A DNA stretch of 25,820 nucleotides, taken from NCBI GenBank assembly GCA_031418775.1, contig JANOJN010000013.1, forward strand, positions 1 to 25,820, written 5' to 3'. A program made the position numbers and the translations under genes. The first letter of the stretch is position 1, and every line of letters begins with the position of its first letter. This stretch comes from JANLQX01 sp031418775 (GTDB lineage: Bacteria > Actinomycetota > Acidimicrobiia > Acidimicrobiales > JANYDT01). Positions 7,820 through 15,804 of the stretch are shown here, piece by piece. The notes under the pieces were generated by a model. The model saw only the letters and a program-made list of their open reading frames with translations. It did not search any database and was not told where the DNA came from.

Positions 7820-7965
7820 TTCGTGCATTGGGTCGCTTCCAGGGCGACCGAGCGCACGAAAGCCCGCGCTCATCGACTGAGCGAACTACCGCAGGGCCTG
7901 TCACAATGACAGCCCGACGTTCTTGTCGCCCTGGTCGCTTGCGGAGCGACCCAGCGCACAAGAAC
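7820..7965. terminator. Four tandem hairpins between convergent genes (bidirectional termination region)
   Basis: Four inverted repeats fill this 146-base stretch: TTCGTGC/GCACGAA (7820-7826, 7854-7860) enclosing GGTCGC/GCGACC; CGCTCA/TGAGCG (7867-7872, 7878-7883); CTGTCA-CAA-TGACAG (7898-7912); and GTTCTTGT/ACAAGAAC (7919-7926, 7958-7965) enclosing CTGGTCGC/GCGACCCAG. The first and last are diverged copies of one element in opposite orientation. The position between two gene ends suits bidirectional termination. No long T-tract is present. Confidence 0.6.
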
Positions 7966-7982
7966 GCGAGTGAACCCTCGCG

Positions 7983-8906
7983 CTAGATGGTGTGGCCGGG
8001 TCGGCCGGGTCCTTCCGCGTCCTTGCCGCCCATGTCGGCGTTGAGTCGGGCGCGGGCCATGAGGTCGGCGATCACGGGAGTGAGGGCCTCGGGGTCGAGC
8101 GTGTTGAGACCCTTCGGCCCTTTGTGCCACGACTCGGCGATGGCGATCTCGTCGCCGGCAACCTGAAACACGCGGCCCGTAACGTTGCGCGACAGAGGAC
8201 TCGCCAGCCATGCGCAGATCGGTGCGATCCAGTTTGGTCCACGTGTTTCGCGCAGCTTGTCGTTCACTTCGCCCATGAGGTTCTCCGTGAGACGGGTGAG
8301 TGCTCCGGGGGAGATGGCGTTGACCGTGACGCCGATGCGTGAGAGTTCGAGCGCGGCGATGATGCTGAATGACGCGATGCCCATCTTCGCGGCCCCGTAG
8401 TTGGTCTGGCCGGGGTTGCCGTAGATGCCCGACACCGATGTGGTGTTGATGATGCGGGCGTCGACGTCCTTGCCGGCCTTGTGCTGCTCGCGCCAGTAGG
8501 CCGCAGCGTGGCGCGCCGGTGCGAACGTGCCTTTGAGATGCACCTGGATCACCGCGTCCCACTCGGCCTCGGTCATGTTCACCAGCATGCGGTCGCGGAG
8601 GATGCCGGCGTTGTTCACGAGCACGTGCAGGTCGCCGAACGTGTCGACGGCTGCCTTGATCATGTGTTCCGCACCGCTCCAGCTGCTCACGTCGTCGCCG
8701 TTGGCGATTGCCGCTCCACCCATCGCTTCGATCTCGGCGACGACCTGTTGCGCCGGGGTGAGATCGGTGCCGCTTCCATCGGGCGCGCCACCGAGGTCGT
8801 TGACGACAACCATGGCGCCTTCTTTCGCCAGCAACAGTGCATGCTCTCGACCGATGCCGCGTCCGGCACCCGTCACGATCGCTACCCGTCCGTCGCAAAT
8901 CCCCAT
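7983..8906 (-). CDS. Short-chain dehydrogenase/reductase (3-hydroxyacyl-CoA dehydrogenase-like)
   Basis: The 307-residue protein starts at ATG 8906, with GAGGAG (8913-8918) six bases upstream. It is a classical SDR: TGAGRGIG nucleotide-binding motif (12-19), NNAG (98-101), S157, and the Y170-GAA-K174 catalytic pair. The long insert after the second strand (NDLGGAPDGSGTD, 36-48) is typical of the (3R)-hydroxyacyl-CoA dehydrogenase domain of peroxisomal-type multifunctional enzymes and their bacterial single-domain relatives. The conserved N-terminal Asp/Gly region favours NAD over NADP. A role in beta-oxidation or sterol side-chain degradation is likely but not proven. The roughly 60-residue C-terminal extension (LNTLDPEALTPVIADL onwards) is also seen in those relatives. 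Confidence 0.9.
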   Translation of the reverse strand: MGICDGRVAIVTGAGRGIGREHALLLAKEGAMVVVNDLGGAPDGSGTDLTPAQQVVAEIEAMGGAAIANGDDVSSWSGAEHMIKAAVDTFGDLHVLVNNAGILRDRMLVNMTEAEWDAVIQVHLKGTFAPARHAAAYWREQHKAGKDVDARIINTTSVSGIYGNPGQTNYGAAKMGIASFSIIAALELSRIGVTVNAISPGALTRLTENLMGEVNDKLRETRGPNWIAPICAWLASPLSRNVTGRVFQVAGDEIAIAESWHKGPKGLNTLDPEALTPVIADLMARARLNADMGGKDAEGPGRPGHTI

Positions 8907-8985
8907 GGCTCACTCCTCGTTCGGTCCCCGTGCGAGACGTATCGGGTCACGTTACGTAAGCGCGGGTCCGTCGGACAAACTGCAG

Positions 8986-9630
8986 TTACGACGCCTGGAG
9001 GAAGTCGTCGATCCGCACCACGTCGGCGACGGGGTCGGTGACGTGGATGGTCGACCAGCCGAACGACTGCGCAGTCGCGATGTTCTGGGCGAAGTCGTCG
9101 AGGTAGAGGATCTCGCGGTGTTCGACGCCGAGTAGTTCGCACATCGCCTCGTAGATCGGTGGCTCGGGTTTGCGGCTGCCGACGGCGAACGATTCGACGA
9201 CCTGGCTGAAGTCGGGGAAGTGGAGGTCGCGTTCCATGGTCGGTCGGAACTCGGCGAAGGTGTTCGTCAGGAGCCCGGTGATGAAGCCGGCTCGTTTGAG
9301 CTGTGCGACCTTCGCGTTCATCTCGGGGACGGTCGTGTAACCACCGGCCGAGAGCAGCGCGTCGATCTCATCACCGCGCAGTGTCACGCCGTGAGGATCC
9401 GCCCAAGACTGGAGCGCGTCCTGGATCGCCGCGACAGCGAGTTCTCCTCGCTCAGCCCGATGCCACGGGTGCTGACCGCTCTCGTGAGGCCCGAGGAGGA
9501 TCTGGAGCATCGTCGTCATCGGTACGCCGTGGGTGGTCGCTAGAGCGCCGACCTGGTTCGTGATCGTGGTGATGAGCACGCCCCCGAAGTCGAACACGAC
9601 GGCACGGATTCGGCCTGGTGGTGAAGCCAT
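8986..9630 (-). CDS. HAD-superfamily hydrolase (subfamily IA)
   Basis: The 214-residue protein has all four HAD motifs: DFGGVL (nucleophile D14, with the usual second Asp replaced by Gly, as in epoxide-hydrolase N-terminal phosphatase-like members), TN at 122-123, K154 in SRKPEPPIY, and YLDD (D178, D179). The alpha-helical cap lies at about 22-95. The Gly in place of the general-acid Asp weakens ordinary phosphatase chemistry, although many HAD members of this type remain active on small phosphates. The start at ATG 9630 has TAGCGT six bases upstream. It stands alone, 79 bases upstream of the SDR gene start and in the same direction, so the two could be co-transcribed. Confidence 0.88.
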   Translation of the reverse strand: MASPPGRIRAVVFDFGGVLITTITNQVGALATTHGVPMTTMLQILLGPHESGQHPWHRAERGELAVAAIQDALQSWADPHGVTLRGDEIDALLSAGGYTTVPEMNAKVAQLKRAGFITGLLTNTFAEFRPTMERDLHFPDFSQVVESFAVGSRKPEPPIYEAMCELLGVEHREILYLDDFAQNIATAQSFGWSTIHVTDPVADVVRIDDFLQAS

Positions 9631-9636
9631 CGCTCG

Positions 9637-9642
9637 ACGCTA
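9637..9642 (-). promoter_or_regulatory. Candidate leaderless promoter -10 (TAGCGT)
   Basis: TAGCGT, six bases, then ATG 9630 on the minus strand. The spacing is identical to those at 1685, 5832, 11705 and 24227. No ribosome-binding site is visible. Confidence 0.45.
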
Positions 9643-9820
9643 CCGGCGCGCCGGAAGCTGAGCGAACACTCAGTGCGCAGTCGGCCCGGAAGCGAAAGAC
9701 TCGCGGGATTGGGGCATGGATGAGAAGTTCACACCCTACGCCCGAGGCTTCAGGTGTCAAGTCGGGAATCGAAGGCAACCTCCAACGGGTGCTGTCTCCT
9801 CGGACAGTGATGGGACTTGC

Positions 9821-10510
9821 TCAGCGGCCGATGATCTCGATGGTGCCACACGCAATCCGGTCACCGGCGTTGCCCGTGTTGCGGGTGGCAACGATGGCGT
9901 CGGATGCGCCGCTGTACTGGGTGGCGAGGGCCCCGATCGGCACGTTGCCGAAGTTGTCGGGGCCGGCGTGCATGATCACGGCGCGATTGAAGAGCTCGCC
10001 CGGGACGAGGCGGTCGATGGTGAATTCGAGGTTCGCCCGACCGTCGCGGTTGAGATAGAGGCTGGTCATGTCACCGGCGTGATCCCCGTGGCTCTCTTCT
10101 GCGCTGCGACGCCAGTGTCCGTCGGCCGATACGAACCAGGTGCTCGATGCTGCCTTCGGGTCAGCTACGCAGTCGTTGCCGTTTGCGGGGTTGTCGTTGG
10201 CGTGGACGTGGAACCCATGGAAGCTCCTGACGTTGGTTGCGGCGGTCGGAACCTTCAGAGCGGCGCGGACCACGGTCCACGCTTCTCCCGGTTGATTGAG
10301 AAAGGTCACGGTGCCCACTGCAGTCCCGTCGGCCAGCGCGAGGTTGGCTTTGCCGACAACCTCTGCTGAGCTCGCCGACCTCGCTCCGGTCAGGAGGAAT
10401 CCGATGATCGCAACAGCAAGTGCACTCAGGAATGTGATGACGAAAACCGCCCGGAGCCGTTTGGCGTCGGTAGTGCTTCGGCTCGAGGACGTGTGGTGTG
10501 CGGTGCTCAT
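9821..10510 (-). CDS. sodC: Membrane-anchored Cu/Zn superoxide dismutase
   Basis: The start at ATG 10510 overlaps the upstream stop by four bases (ATGA), which fixes it even though the frame is open further upstream. The 229-residue protein has a cytoplasmic N-terminus, one membrane segment at about 22-42, and then the SOD domain outside the membrane. Ligands can be placed by analogy: Cu site H101 and H103 (GFHVH), H132 (DGHW) and H181 (VIMHAGPDN); Zn site H141, H144 and D147 (HGDHAGD). C114 and C221 match the conserved disulfide. The reaction is dismutation of superoxide to oxygen and peroxide at the cell surface. The conserved arginine near the C-terminus appears as GDRIACG. The loop between H103 and H132 is atypical for the family. 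Confidence 0.9.
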   Translation of the reverse strand: MSTAHHTSSSRSTTDAKRLRAVFVITFLSALAVAIIGFLLTGARSASSAEVVGKANLALADGTAVGTVTFLNQPGEAWTVVRAALKVPTAATNVRSFHGFHVHANDNPANGNDCVADPKAASSTWFVSADGHWRRSAEESHGDHAGDMTSLYLNRDGRANLEFTIDRLVPGELFNRAVIMHAGPDNFGNVPIGALATQYSGASDAIVATRNTGNAGDRIACGTIEIIGR

Positions 10511-11073
10511 GGTGTTGCTCCGTTCCGGGGTGGGTGGTATATCCGGGCGTACACAGGGATGAAGGTTGCAAGAAGCAGCAGGTAGGCAGGGAAGGCAAGG
10601 AGGAAGCGACCGCCGCTGGGAATCTCCTGCACGACGAACACGATCGGCACGCAGGCCAGTGCGGCGATGGGCACGAGAAGAAGTGACGGCAATTGCCTTC
10701 GGTACGCCCAGGCGATGCCCCCCAACAGGAGCGTGGGCATCATCAAGATCCCGGCGGCGCCCCCGAGAAGGATGGTCGAGAAACCGGCAACCGCCCTCGC
10801 CGGTCGTCGCGCGATCGGACGCCATTTGACGCTTCGTCTCGCGAGCACACTGCAGAGCGAGATGACCGTTGGAATACCAATGATGAAGCTCGTTCCCGCA
10901 ATGGAGAACTCGGGGTCTTCGGAGATGTAGCGCATCCAGAGCCGCGCCGCGCCGCCCCACGCCACTCCGTAGAGGGCGGCTCGTGCCAGTGCTCCGAAGA
11001 GCGAGCCCTGACGCGAGTCATCTTGCACGTGCGCTGTCGTCGCCGACCCGACGGGCGTTGCCATCGTTTCCAT
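10507..11073 (-). CDS. Polytopic membrane protein coupled to sodC (188 aa)
   Basis: No family is recognised. The product has a polar N-terminus (to about 25) and then four or five hydrophobic segments: around 22-42, 56-76, 95-128 (GFSTILLGGAAGILMMPTLL, probably one or two helices), 131-150 and 158-176. Basic loops (RRSVKWRPIARRPAR, YRRQLP) are on the presumed cytoplasmic side. The ATG at 11073 has GAGGGA eight bases upstream. Its stop overlaps the sodC start, so the two are translated together. It may help anchor, metallate or regulate the SOD, but this rests only on the coupling. Confidence 0.75.
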   Translation of the reverse strand: METMATPVGSATTAHVQDDSRQGSLFGALARAALYGVAWGGAARLWMRYISEDPEFSIAGTSFIIGIPTVISLCSVLARRSVKWRPIARRPARAVAGFSTILLGGAAGILMMPTLLLGGIAWAYRRQLPSLLLVPIAALACVPIVFVVQEIPSGGRFLLAFPAYLLLLATFIPVYARIYHPPRNGATP

Positions 11074-11206
11074 AGATGTGATCCCTCTGTTCGACGTCGG
11101 GTGTGACTCGTGACGATCCGTTCTGCCAACGAACTGCCGGAGCGTTGGAAGGATTGGGCTTCAGACCATCTGTGCCTCGTGGCTGGGCTTTCGGTTCATT
11201 TCGGCC

Positions 11207-11698
11207 TCAGGTTCTGCGCGTTGTCGCCGTCTCCTCCGAAGCGAGGCCGCGCTCACGGGGCGAGCGCTTCCAGGTTCTCGCGACAAAGACGACAGCTGCG
11301 GCCAGTCCCGTCGCCAGCATCATGACGCTGACGGTGTTCTCCGCGTTGCTCAGCGCCGGTGCCGGATTGATCGCGTGGTAGAGCACATGAGGCACGGCGC
11401 CCACGGCGTAGATCGCCAGGGCGAACACCAAGAGCATCTGTCTTCCGAGAATCGCAGCAACGGCGACAGCGATGCCCGCAGCGAGAAATCCCGCGCCTGC
11501 GTCGCTGGCGAGATGAGCGTTGTACGGCGGTTCCGCCGCGACGAGCGTCGGACCGATTCCCGGGAAGTTGTCGAACCAGTGCTTCGGTGCGACGACCGCC
11601 CAGGCGCCGGTGACGATCTGTGGAATGGCGATGGCCAGGATCGCTCCGACCCGCACCCAGCGGGGCACATCTTGCGTCGAGAGAGCGCGCGATTCCAT
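11207..11698 (-). CDS. Small four-helix membrane protein (163 aa)
   Basis: Four hydrophobic segments are visible: about 16-36 (GAILAIAIPQIVTGAWAVVA), 68-86, 88-108 and 122-144. An extracytoplasmic loop after the first contains WFDNFPGIGPTLVAAEPPYN, and the tail is Arg-rich and cytoplasmic. The layout resembles small DUF4345-like membrane proteins, but I cannot assign the family firmly. The start at ATG 11698 has TACCCT six bases upstream. The gene is divergent from the MocR-type regulator, whose candidate operator lies in the shared 86-base gap, so it may be the regulator's target. Confidence 0.72.
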   Translation of the reverse strand: MESRALSTQDVPRWVRVGAILAIAIPQIVTGAWAVVAPKHWFDNFPGIGPTLVAAEPPYNAHLASDAGAGFLAAGIAVAVAAILGRQMLLVFALAIYAVGAVPHVLYHAINPAPALSNAENTVSVMMLATGLAAAVVFVARTWKRSPRERGLASEETATTRRT

Positions 11699-11704
11699 AC
11701 GTCG

Positions 11705-11710
11705 AGGGTA
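11705..11710 (-). promoter_or_regulatory. Candidate leaderless promoter -10 (TACCCT)
   Basis: TACCCT, CGACGT, then ATG 11698 on the minus strand. This is the same six-base spacing as the other leaderless candidates in the window. Confidence 0.45.
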
Positions 11711-11733
11711 CGGTTGGGCGGCCTAAGCCGAAA

Positions 11734-11765
11734 GTCCACTTGGATCATCCGATTCCAGACCACTT
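11734..11765. promoter_or_regulatory. Direct repeats, candidate MocR operator
   Basis: GTCCACTT (11734-11741) and GACCACTT (11758-11765) are direct repeats with one mismatch, 24 bases start to start, in the gap between the divergent membrane protein and MocR genes. MocR-family dimers (for example GabR and PdxR) are known to bind spaced direct repeats near their own promoters. The position would allow control of both genes. Confidence 0.5.
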
Positions 11766-11784
11766 TCGTGGAGGTCAGGCAACT

Positions 11785-13188
11785 GTGCGCACTCTTCTGC
11801 TGGAACTCGGCCCTGCCCCCGGCCTCGGTCGGCGGGCCTCGGTTGAGCAGGCGTTGCGCCATGCCATCAGGTCGGGTCAGCTCCACGAGGGCACGCGTCT
11901 GCCTTCGACCCGCGCGCTCGCTCACGATCTTGGATTGGCGAGGGCGACGGTGGTCGCCGCCTACGACCAACTCGTCGCCGAGGGCTACCTGATCGCCAGC
12001 CAAGGATCCGGGACAGCAGTCGGCTCCGTGCATCAGTCGCCGCCGGCGCCTCGGCCGCGATCGGGAGGGCCCGGACGCCTGCGGTTGGACTTCATTCCAG
12101 GTGAACCGGATCGCAGTTCATTTCCGCGACGCTCGTGGTTGTCGGCGGTGAACGAGGCGTTGAAGGTCAGCCCCGACGAGCTCTTCGGCTACGGCGACCA
12201 GCGCGGTCTCCACGAGCTGCGCACCTCCCTTACCGAGTACCTGTCGAGGACGCGGGCGGTTGCCATCGAACCCGAACGGGTGAGCATTTTCGGCGGGTTC
12301 ACGAATGCACTCTTCTTCCTCGCCGAAACGTTCCGGCGTTCGGGCATCGACCGAATTGGCATCGAGGACCCGGGTCTGCCATTTCACGCTCGCGTGCTGA
12401 GCGACGCCGGGCTCCACGTGGTGCCGATTCCCGTCGACGACGAAGGGATCTCGGTCGAACACCTTGAGGTCGAAAGACTCAACGCTGTTCTCGTCACCCC
12501 GGCACACGAGTATCCGCTGGGCATGGCGATGTCGTCGCAACGGCGTGCGGCACTTCTTTCCTGGGCTCGACGAAGAGCTGCCTGGATTGTTGAGGATGAC
12601 TACGACGGAGAGTTCCGCTATGACCGCCAGCCACTCGGTGCACTGCAGGGTATCGGCAGCGATCGGGTGATCTACGCCGGGACCCTCAGCAAGTCGCTCG
12701 CCGCAGGACTGCGCATCGGGTGGTTGGTGCTCCCGACCGGCCTTGTCGAAGCGGTTGCTGAGGTGAAAGGTCGACGGGGAGGCGTGTCGAACCTCGATCA
12801 GGCGGCGTTGTCGCAACTGATCGACAACGGTGGACTCGATCGTCACGTCGCGAAGATGCGCCGGGTGTACCGCCAGCGTCAGGAGCAGCTGCTCGACGCG
12901 CTTCGTGACGACGTTCCCTGGTTCGATCTCACCGGAATCGCCGCGGGCCTCCACGTGACCGCATACCTGTCTGACGACGGCATGGGGGAGGCTGAGCTCG
13001 TCGACTTCGCCTCCGGTCGTTCGTTCGCGCTGTGGGGTCTCAGTCAGCATCACCTCGGGGCGCGCACGACGGACGCGACTGGGGATCGGGGCGGGATCGT
13101 GCTTGGGTTCAGCCGGTCAACCGATCGCGCCTTCCCCACCGCGGTGAAGGACCTTGTCGAGATCCTTCAGGACGCTCGGCGTTCCTAG
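11785..13188 (+). CDS. MocR-family transcriptional regulator (GntR HTH fused to aminotransferase-like domain)
   Basis: I choose GTG 11785, ten bases after GGAGG (11770-11774); the upstream frame overlaps the divergent gene. The 467-residue protein has a GntR-type winged helix at about 15-80 (EQALRHAIRSGQL, LPSTRALAHDLGLARATV, YDQLVAEGYL), a Pro/Arg-rich linker, and a fold-type I aminotransferase domain (about 110-465). PLP-site features are EDDYDGEFRYD (270-280) and the Schiff-base lysine K303 in YAGTLSKSLAAGLRIGW. MocR proteins sense PLP or an amino-acid-like effector and usually regulate a neighbouring gene. No pdxS/T, gabT or transporter is adjacent here; the closest target is the divergent small membrane protein. 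It ends with a four-base tail overlap with the ABC permease. Confidence 0.92.
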   Translation: MRTLLLELGPAPGLGRRASVEQALRHAIRSGQLHEGTRLPSTRALAHDLGLARATVVAAYDQLVAEGYLIASQGSGTAVGSVHQSPPAPRPRSGGPGRLRLDFIPGEPDRSSFPRRSWLSAVNEALKVSPDELFGYGDQRGLHELRTSLTEYLSRTRAVAIEPERVSIFGGFTNALFFLAETFRRSGIDRIGIEDPGLPFHARVLSDAGLHVVPIPVDDEGISVEHLEVERLNAVLVTPAHEYPLGMAMSSQRRAALLSWARRRAAWIVEDDYDGEFRYDRQPLGALQGIGSDRVIYAGTLSKSLAAGLRIGWLVLPTGLVEAVAEVKGRRGGVSNLDQAALSQLIDNGGLDRHVAKMRRVYRQRQEQLLDALRDDVPWFDLTGIAAGLHVTAYLSDDGMGEAELVDFASGRSFALWGLSQHHLGARTTDATGDRGGIVLGFSRSTDRAFPTAVKDLVEILQDARRS

Positions 13189-14102
13189 AACGGCGACACG
13201 ATGAGTTGGGCGGCCACCCCGCCAACAGCCACTCCAAGCCCGCCGAGTGCAAGGCGGCCGCCTCGGGTTTCGCGAATCGCCAGTCCGCTCCACACGAGTG
13301 CCAAGCCGAGCAGGTAGACGTTGTGCCACACAACGGTGGGAAGGTGCACCCAGTCTCGCTGCCAACCGTCGTACTCATTCGGTGTCGTGACGAACCAGCC
13401 GGCGGGGAGCAGACTGGGATCTGTATTCGCTGGCAAGTCGATCGGCATCGGTTGGGTCTGCACCAGGGCTACCAAGTGCAGGCCGGGGTTGTTCCATGCC
13501 CAGGAGAAGGCGAACGCAAGAAACCAGAGGATCGACCCAGCGATCATAGAGGGGGCGAGTCTCCGGAAGGTTCGGCCGAGCCCAACCCCGGACGCTCCGG
13601 CGACGGCGATGACCAGCGGCGGCTGCATCAGTTCTACGAAGGAATGGAGAGCCGAGTCTGTTCTCCTCGGCCATTCGCCGATCCAGAATCCACCCTCGAT
13701 CCTCGACACGATGGCGATGCCGACGACAACCAGGATGCTCAGCGTGACTGGAACGACAAGACCCGCCAGCCTGGCCAGGTTGCGCTGCTCGGCGCCGAGC
13801 GGGGCTCCCTCGGCCAGGCCCGCCGGGCTTGCGGCCCGGTCGGTCCCGCCGATGCGCGACGCGGCGATGAAGACGCCGATCGTGAGCGGCAGGAAGCTCA
13901 GTGGGACGACGTTCACGTAGGTCTGGCCCGACCACGAGTCATTGGGGCTAAGAATTACCATGAACGCAATGGTTCCGGCGAGCCCGATCCACATGCTCAG
14001 CCGTCGTAGGTAGCGTCTCGCCTCGATAGTCGCAAGCGCGCGTATCGATGTCTTCTCTGGGCCCACAACCGCACGAGACGGGAGTGAGGCGAGCGTAGTC
14101 AT
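13185..14102 (-). CDS. ABC-2-like membrane permease of the ECF/ABC operon
   Basis: The 305-residue protein starts at ATG 14102, overlapping the ATPase stop by four bases. After a cytoplasmic N-terminus (about 1-35, ARRYLRRLS) come about six hydrophobic segments: 37-53, 66-82, 111-130, 158-175 (LVIAVAGASGVGLG), 183-203 and 260-302. A polar extracytoplasmic loop (TQPMPIDLPANTD, NEYDGWQRDWVH) precedes the last pair. Composition and pairing with the ATPase indicate the membrane half of an exporter of the bacitracin/antibiotic type. The substrate cannot be told. It is the last gene of the four-gene unit, and the only clue to the transporter's role is the sigma/anti-sigma pair at the front. Confidence 0.78.
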   Translation of the reverse strand: MTTLASLPSRAVVGPEKTSIRALATIEARRYLRRLSMWIGLAGTIAFMVILSPNDSWSGQTYVNVVPLSFLPLTIGVFIAASRIGGTDRAASPAGLAEGAPLGAEQRNLARLAGLVVPVTLSILVVVGIAIVSRIEGGFWIGEWPRRTDSALHSFVELMQPPLVIAVAGASGVGLGRTFRRLAPSMIAGSILWFLAFAFSWAWNNPGLHLVALVQTQPMPIDLPANTDPSLLPAGWFVTTPNEYDGWQRDWVHLPTVVWHNVYLLGLALVWSGLAIRETRGGRLALGGLGVAVGGVAAQLIVSPF

Positions 14103-14953
14103 GCCGGAACTCCCGGCTCGCTCGTGAGCAGCAGGTACGCATCCTCGATCGTGGGCTCAACGAGTTGAGCACCCGAAGGGGGAGAGCCGATGTTGCGAAC
14201 CTCCCCATTGCTACTGCCTCGAGACCGCAACGCCCGCGGATCGGCTTCGTCGTCCACCCACACGCGTCCGGCCGCCGTTGCCGCAAGGGCCGTTGGCGTG
14301 CCGTCGAATCGGACCTGCCCGCGATCAAGCACCAGAACCTGTTGGCAGAGCGCAGCGACCTCCTCCGCGTGGTGGGTGGACATGACGACGGTGGCGTGGG
14401 CTCGGGCCAGGTGAACGATCGACTCGAGGCGGAGTCGCTGATCCGGGTCGAGCCCGGCAGAAGGTTCATCGAGCACCAATAGTCGCGGCCTCCCGAGAAT
14501 GGATGCGGCCAACGCCACTCGACGCTTCATACCACCAGAGAGCTTTCGGATTCGCCGGTGCATGTCGGCTTCAAGTCCGACGGCAATCAGCACCCGACGA
14601 ACTTCCGTGCGCCGGAGGTCGCGGTCGTTGACCTCCTTCAAGACGGCGACGTAGTCGACGAGATCGAAGGCACTGAAGCCCGGGTGGAGGCCGGCGGTCT
14701 GCGGAAGGTATCCGAGCTGTCGACGGATGGCAAGGCGCTGGGTGAAGTTCGTCGGGTCGAGCCCGAAGATCCGGACGCCGCCTTCGTCGGGGACCAACAC
14801 CGTGCCCAGGAGTTGGAGGAGGGTGCTCTTCCCCGCGCCGTTCGGACCCAAGACTCCGACGACCTGCCCACCGCCCTCCCACGTCACACTGTCCAAGGCT
14901 CGGCTCGTGCCGAAACGCATGCTCACTCCGGAGAATTCGAACTCGCGGTCCAT
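14099..14953 (-). CDS. ABC transporter ATP-binding protein of the ECF/ABC operon
   Basis: The start at ATG 14953 overlaps the anti-sigma stop by one base (TGATG). The frame is open 90 codons further upstream, but that part is only the shadow of the anti-sigma gene. The 284-residue protein has Walker A GPNGAGKST (36-44), Q-loop Q85 in YLPQTAG, signature LSGGM (138-142), Walker B LLVLDEP (158-164) and an H-loop in MSTHHAEE. This is the CcmA/DrrA-type ATPase that pairs with ABC-2 permeases. Residues after about 215 form a regulatory tail with a Ser/Gly-rich insert (RSRGSSNGE). It probably drives export or a membrane-remodelling step with the downstream permease. Confidence 0.92.
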   Translation of the reverse strand: MDREFEFSGVSMRFGTSRALDSVTWEGGGQVVGVLGPNGAGKSTLLQLLGTVLVPDEGGVRIFGLDPTNFTQRLAIRRQLGYLPQTAGLHPGFSAFDLVDYVAVLKEVNDRDLRRTEVRRVLIAVGLEADMHRRIRKLSGGMKRRVALAASILGRPRLLVLDEPSAGLDPDQRLRLESIVHLARAHATVVMSTHHAEEVAALCQQVLVLDRGQVRFDGTPTALAATAAGRVWVDDEADPRALRSRGSSNGEVRNIGSPPSGAQLVEPTIEDAYLLLTSEPGVPA

Positions 14954-15804
14954 CAAAGTCTCCAAACTGGGGTTGCATTCCGTCGTCGGTAGACGACAAC
15001 GATGGCGGCGAAGGTGACACCGATCAGTGCCCACCCGAGAGCGACTTCGTTGGTCAACAGGTTGCGGACGGTCTCGGCGGTGAGAACAGCTCGGTGTCGT
15101 CGGCTCCAATCGGTTACGAGCACTGTCCACCCGAGTATGAGTGGGGCGGCGACGCGAGTCGGGTTGAGTACGGTCGCGCTGGCGAAGATGATCGCCGCGA
15201 AGGCGATGCCCGGAAGTAGCCACAACGCCACCATGTTCAGGGGCATCGCCGAGAACGCGGTCGCGGCGATACCACTCACCAATGAAAGGACAGTGGCGAA
15301 GAGCGCACGCAGGAGCGGCAGCCTGGCGCCGGCGAGAGGAGTTGCTTCCGCGAGTTGACCGGCCGGATCGACACCTGGTTGAAAGGCGACGAGCGACGCC
15401 ACGACCGGTGCCAGTGGAGCAAGTGCAAGCTGCACGGGAAAGGACCAGTGGGGAGAGACAACGCTGACCACTCCGACGGCAACGAGAAGCGTGGCGGCGA
15501 CACCAGCAGTTGCGGCCAAAAGAGGTGGACTGGCAAGAGAAACGTGAAGCGTTCGGTTCGACGACCGCAGCGGCCGTCGTGGTTCATCAACCCGGTCGGC
15601 GACGCGAGCCCAGAGCGCCTCGGTTCGCGACATTGCGTCGGTGGTCGACTCGGCGGACCGGCGCACGGTGGCCAGCGTCGCCCGGCAATCAGCGCACGCC
15701 AGCAGATGAGCCTCGATCGACGCGGCCGACAGCGTCGGGGCAACGTCGGCGACATAGGCCTGGAGTTCGTCTGCCGCCACGTGCCATAGATGCTTGTCTG
15801 TCAT
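14953..15804 (-). CDS. Zinc-finger anti-sigma factor with multi-pass membrane domain
   Basis: The start at ATG 15804 overlaps the sigma stop by four bases. The first ~70 residues are a cytoplasmic anti-sigma domain with the H-x3-C-x2-C motif HLLACADC (H33, C37, C40), which in this family binds zinc and clamps the sigma factor. The rest (total 283 residues) has about six hydrophobic segments: roughly 86-110, 119-138, 163-180, 183-205, 215-232 and 258-275. Most anti-sigma factors have a single membrane helix, so this polytopic form is unusual. It may let the membrane domain sense a lipophilic agent or couple directly to the ABC transporter encoded next. Confidence 0.88.
   Translation of the reverse strand: MTDKHLWHVAADELQAYVADVAPTLSAASIEAHLLACADCRATLATVRRSAESTTDAMSRTEALWARVADRVDEPRRPLRSSNRTLHVSLASPPLLAATAGVAATLLVAVGVVSVVSPHWSFPVQLALAPLAPVVASLVAFQPGVDPAGQLAEATPLAGARLPLLRALFATVLSLVSGIAATAFSAMPLNMVALWLLPGIAFAAIIFASATVLNPTRVAAPLILGWTVLVTDWSRRHRAVLTAETVRNLLTNEVALGWALIGVTFAAIVVVYRRRNATPVWRL

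Noticed and set aside
7820..7965. CRISPR array
   Set aside because: The hairpins differ in sequence and spacing, are not regular direct repeats, and no cas gene is present.
9716..10369. 217-codon plus-strand frame across sodC
   Set aside because: It is antisense to the complete SOD domain with all metal ligands, and has no recognisable domain.
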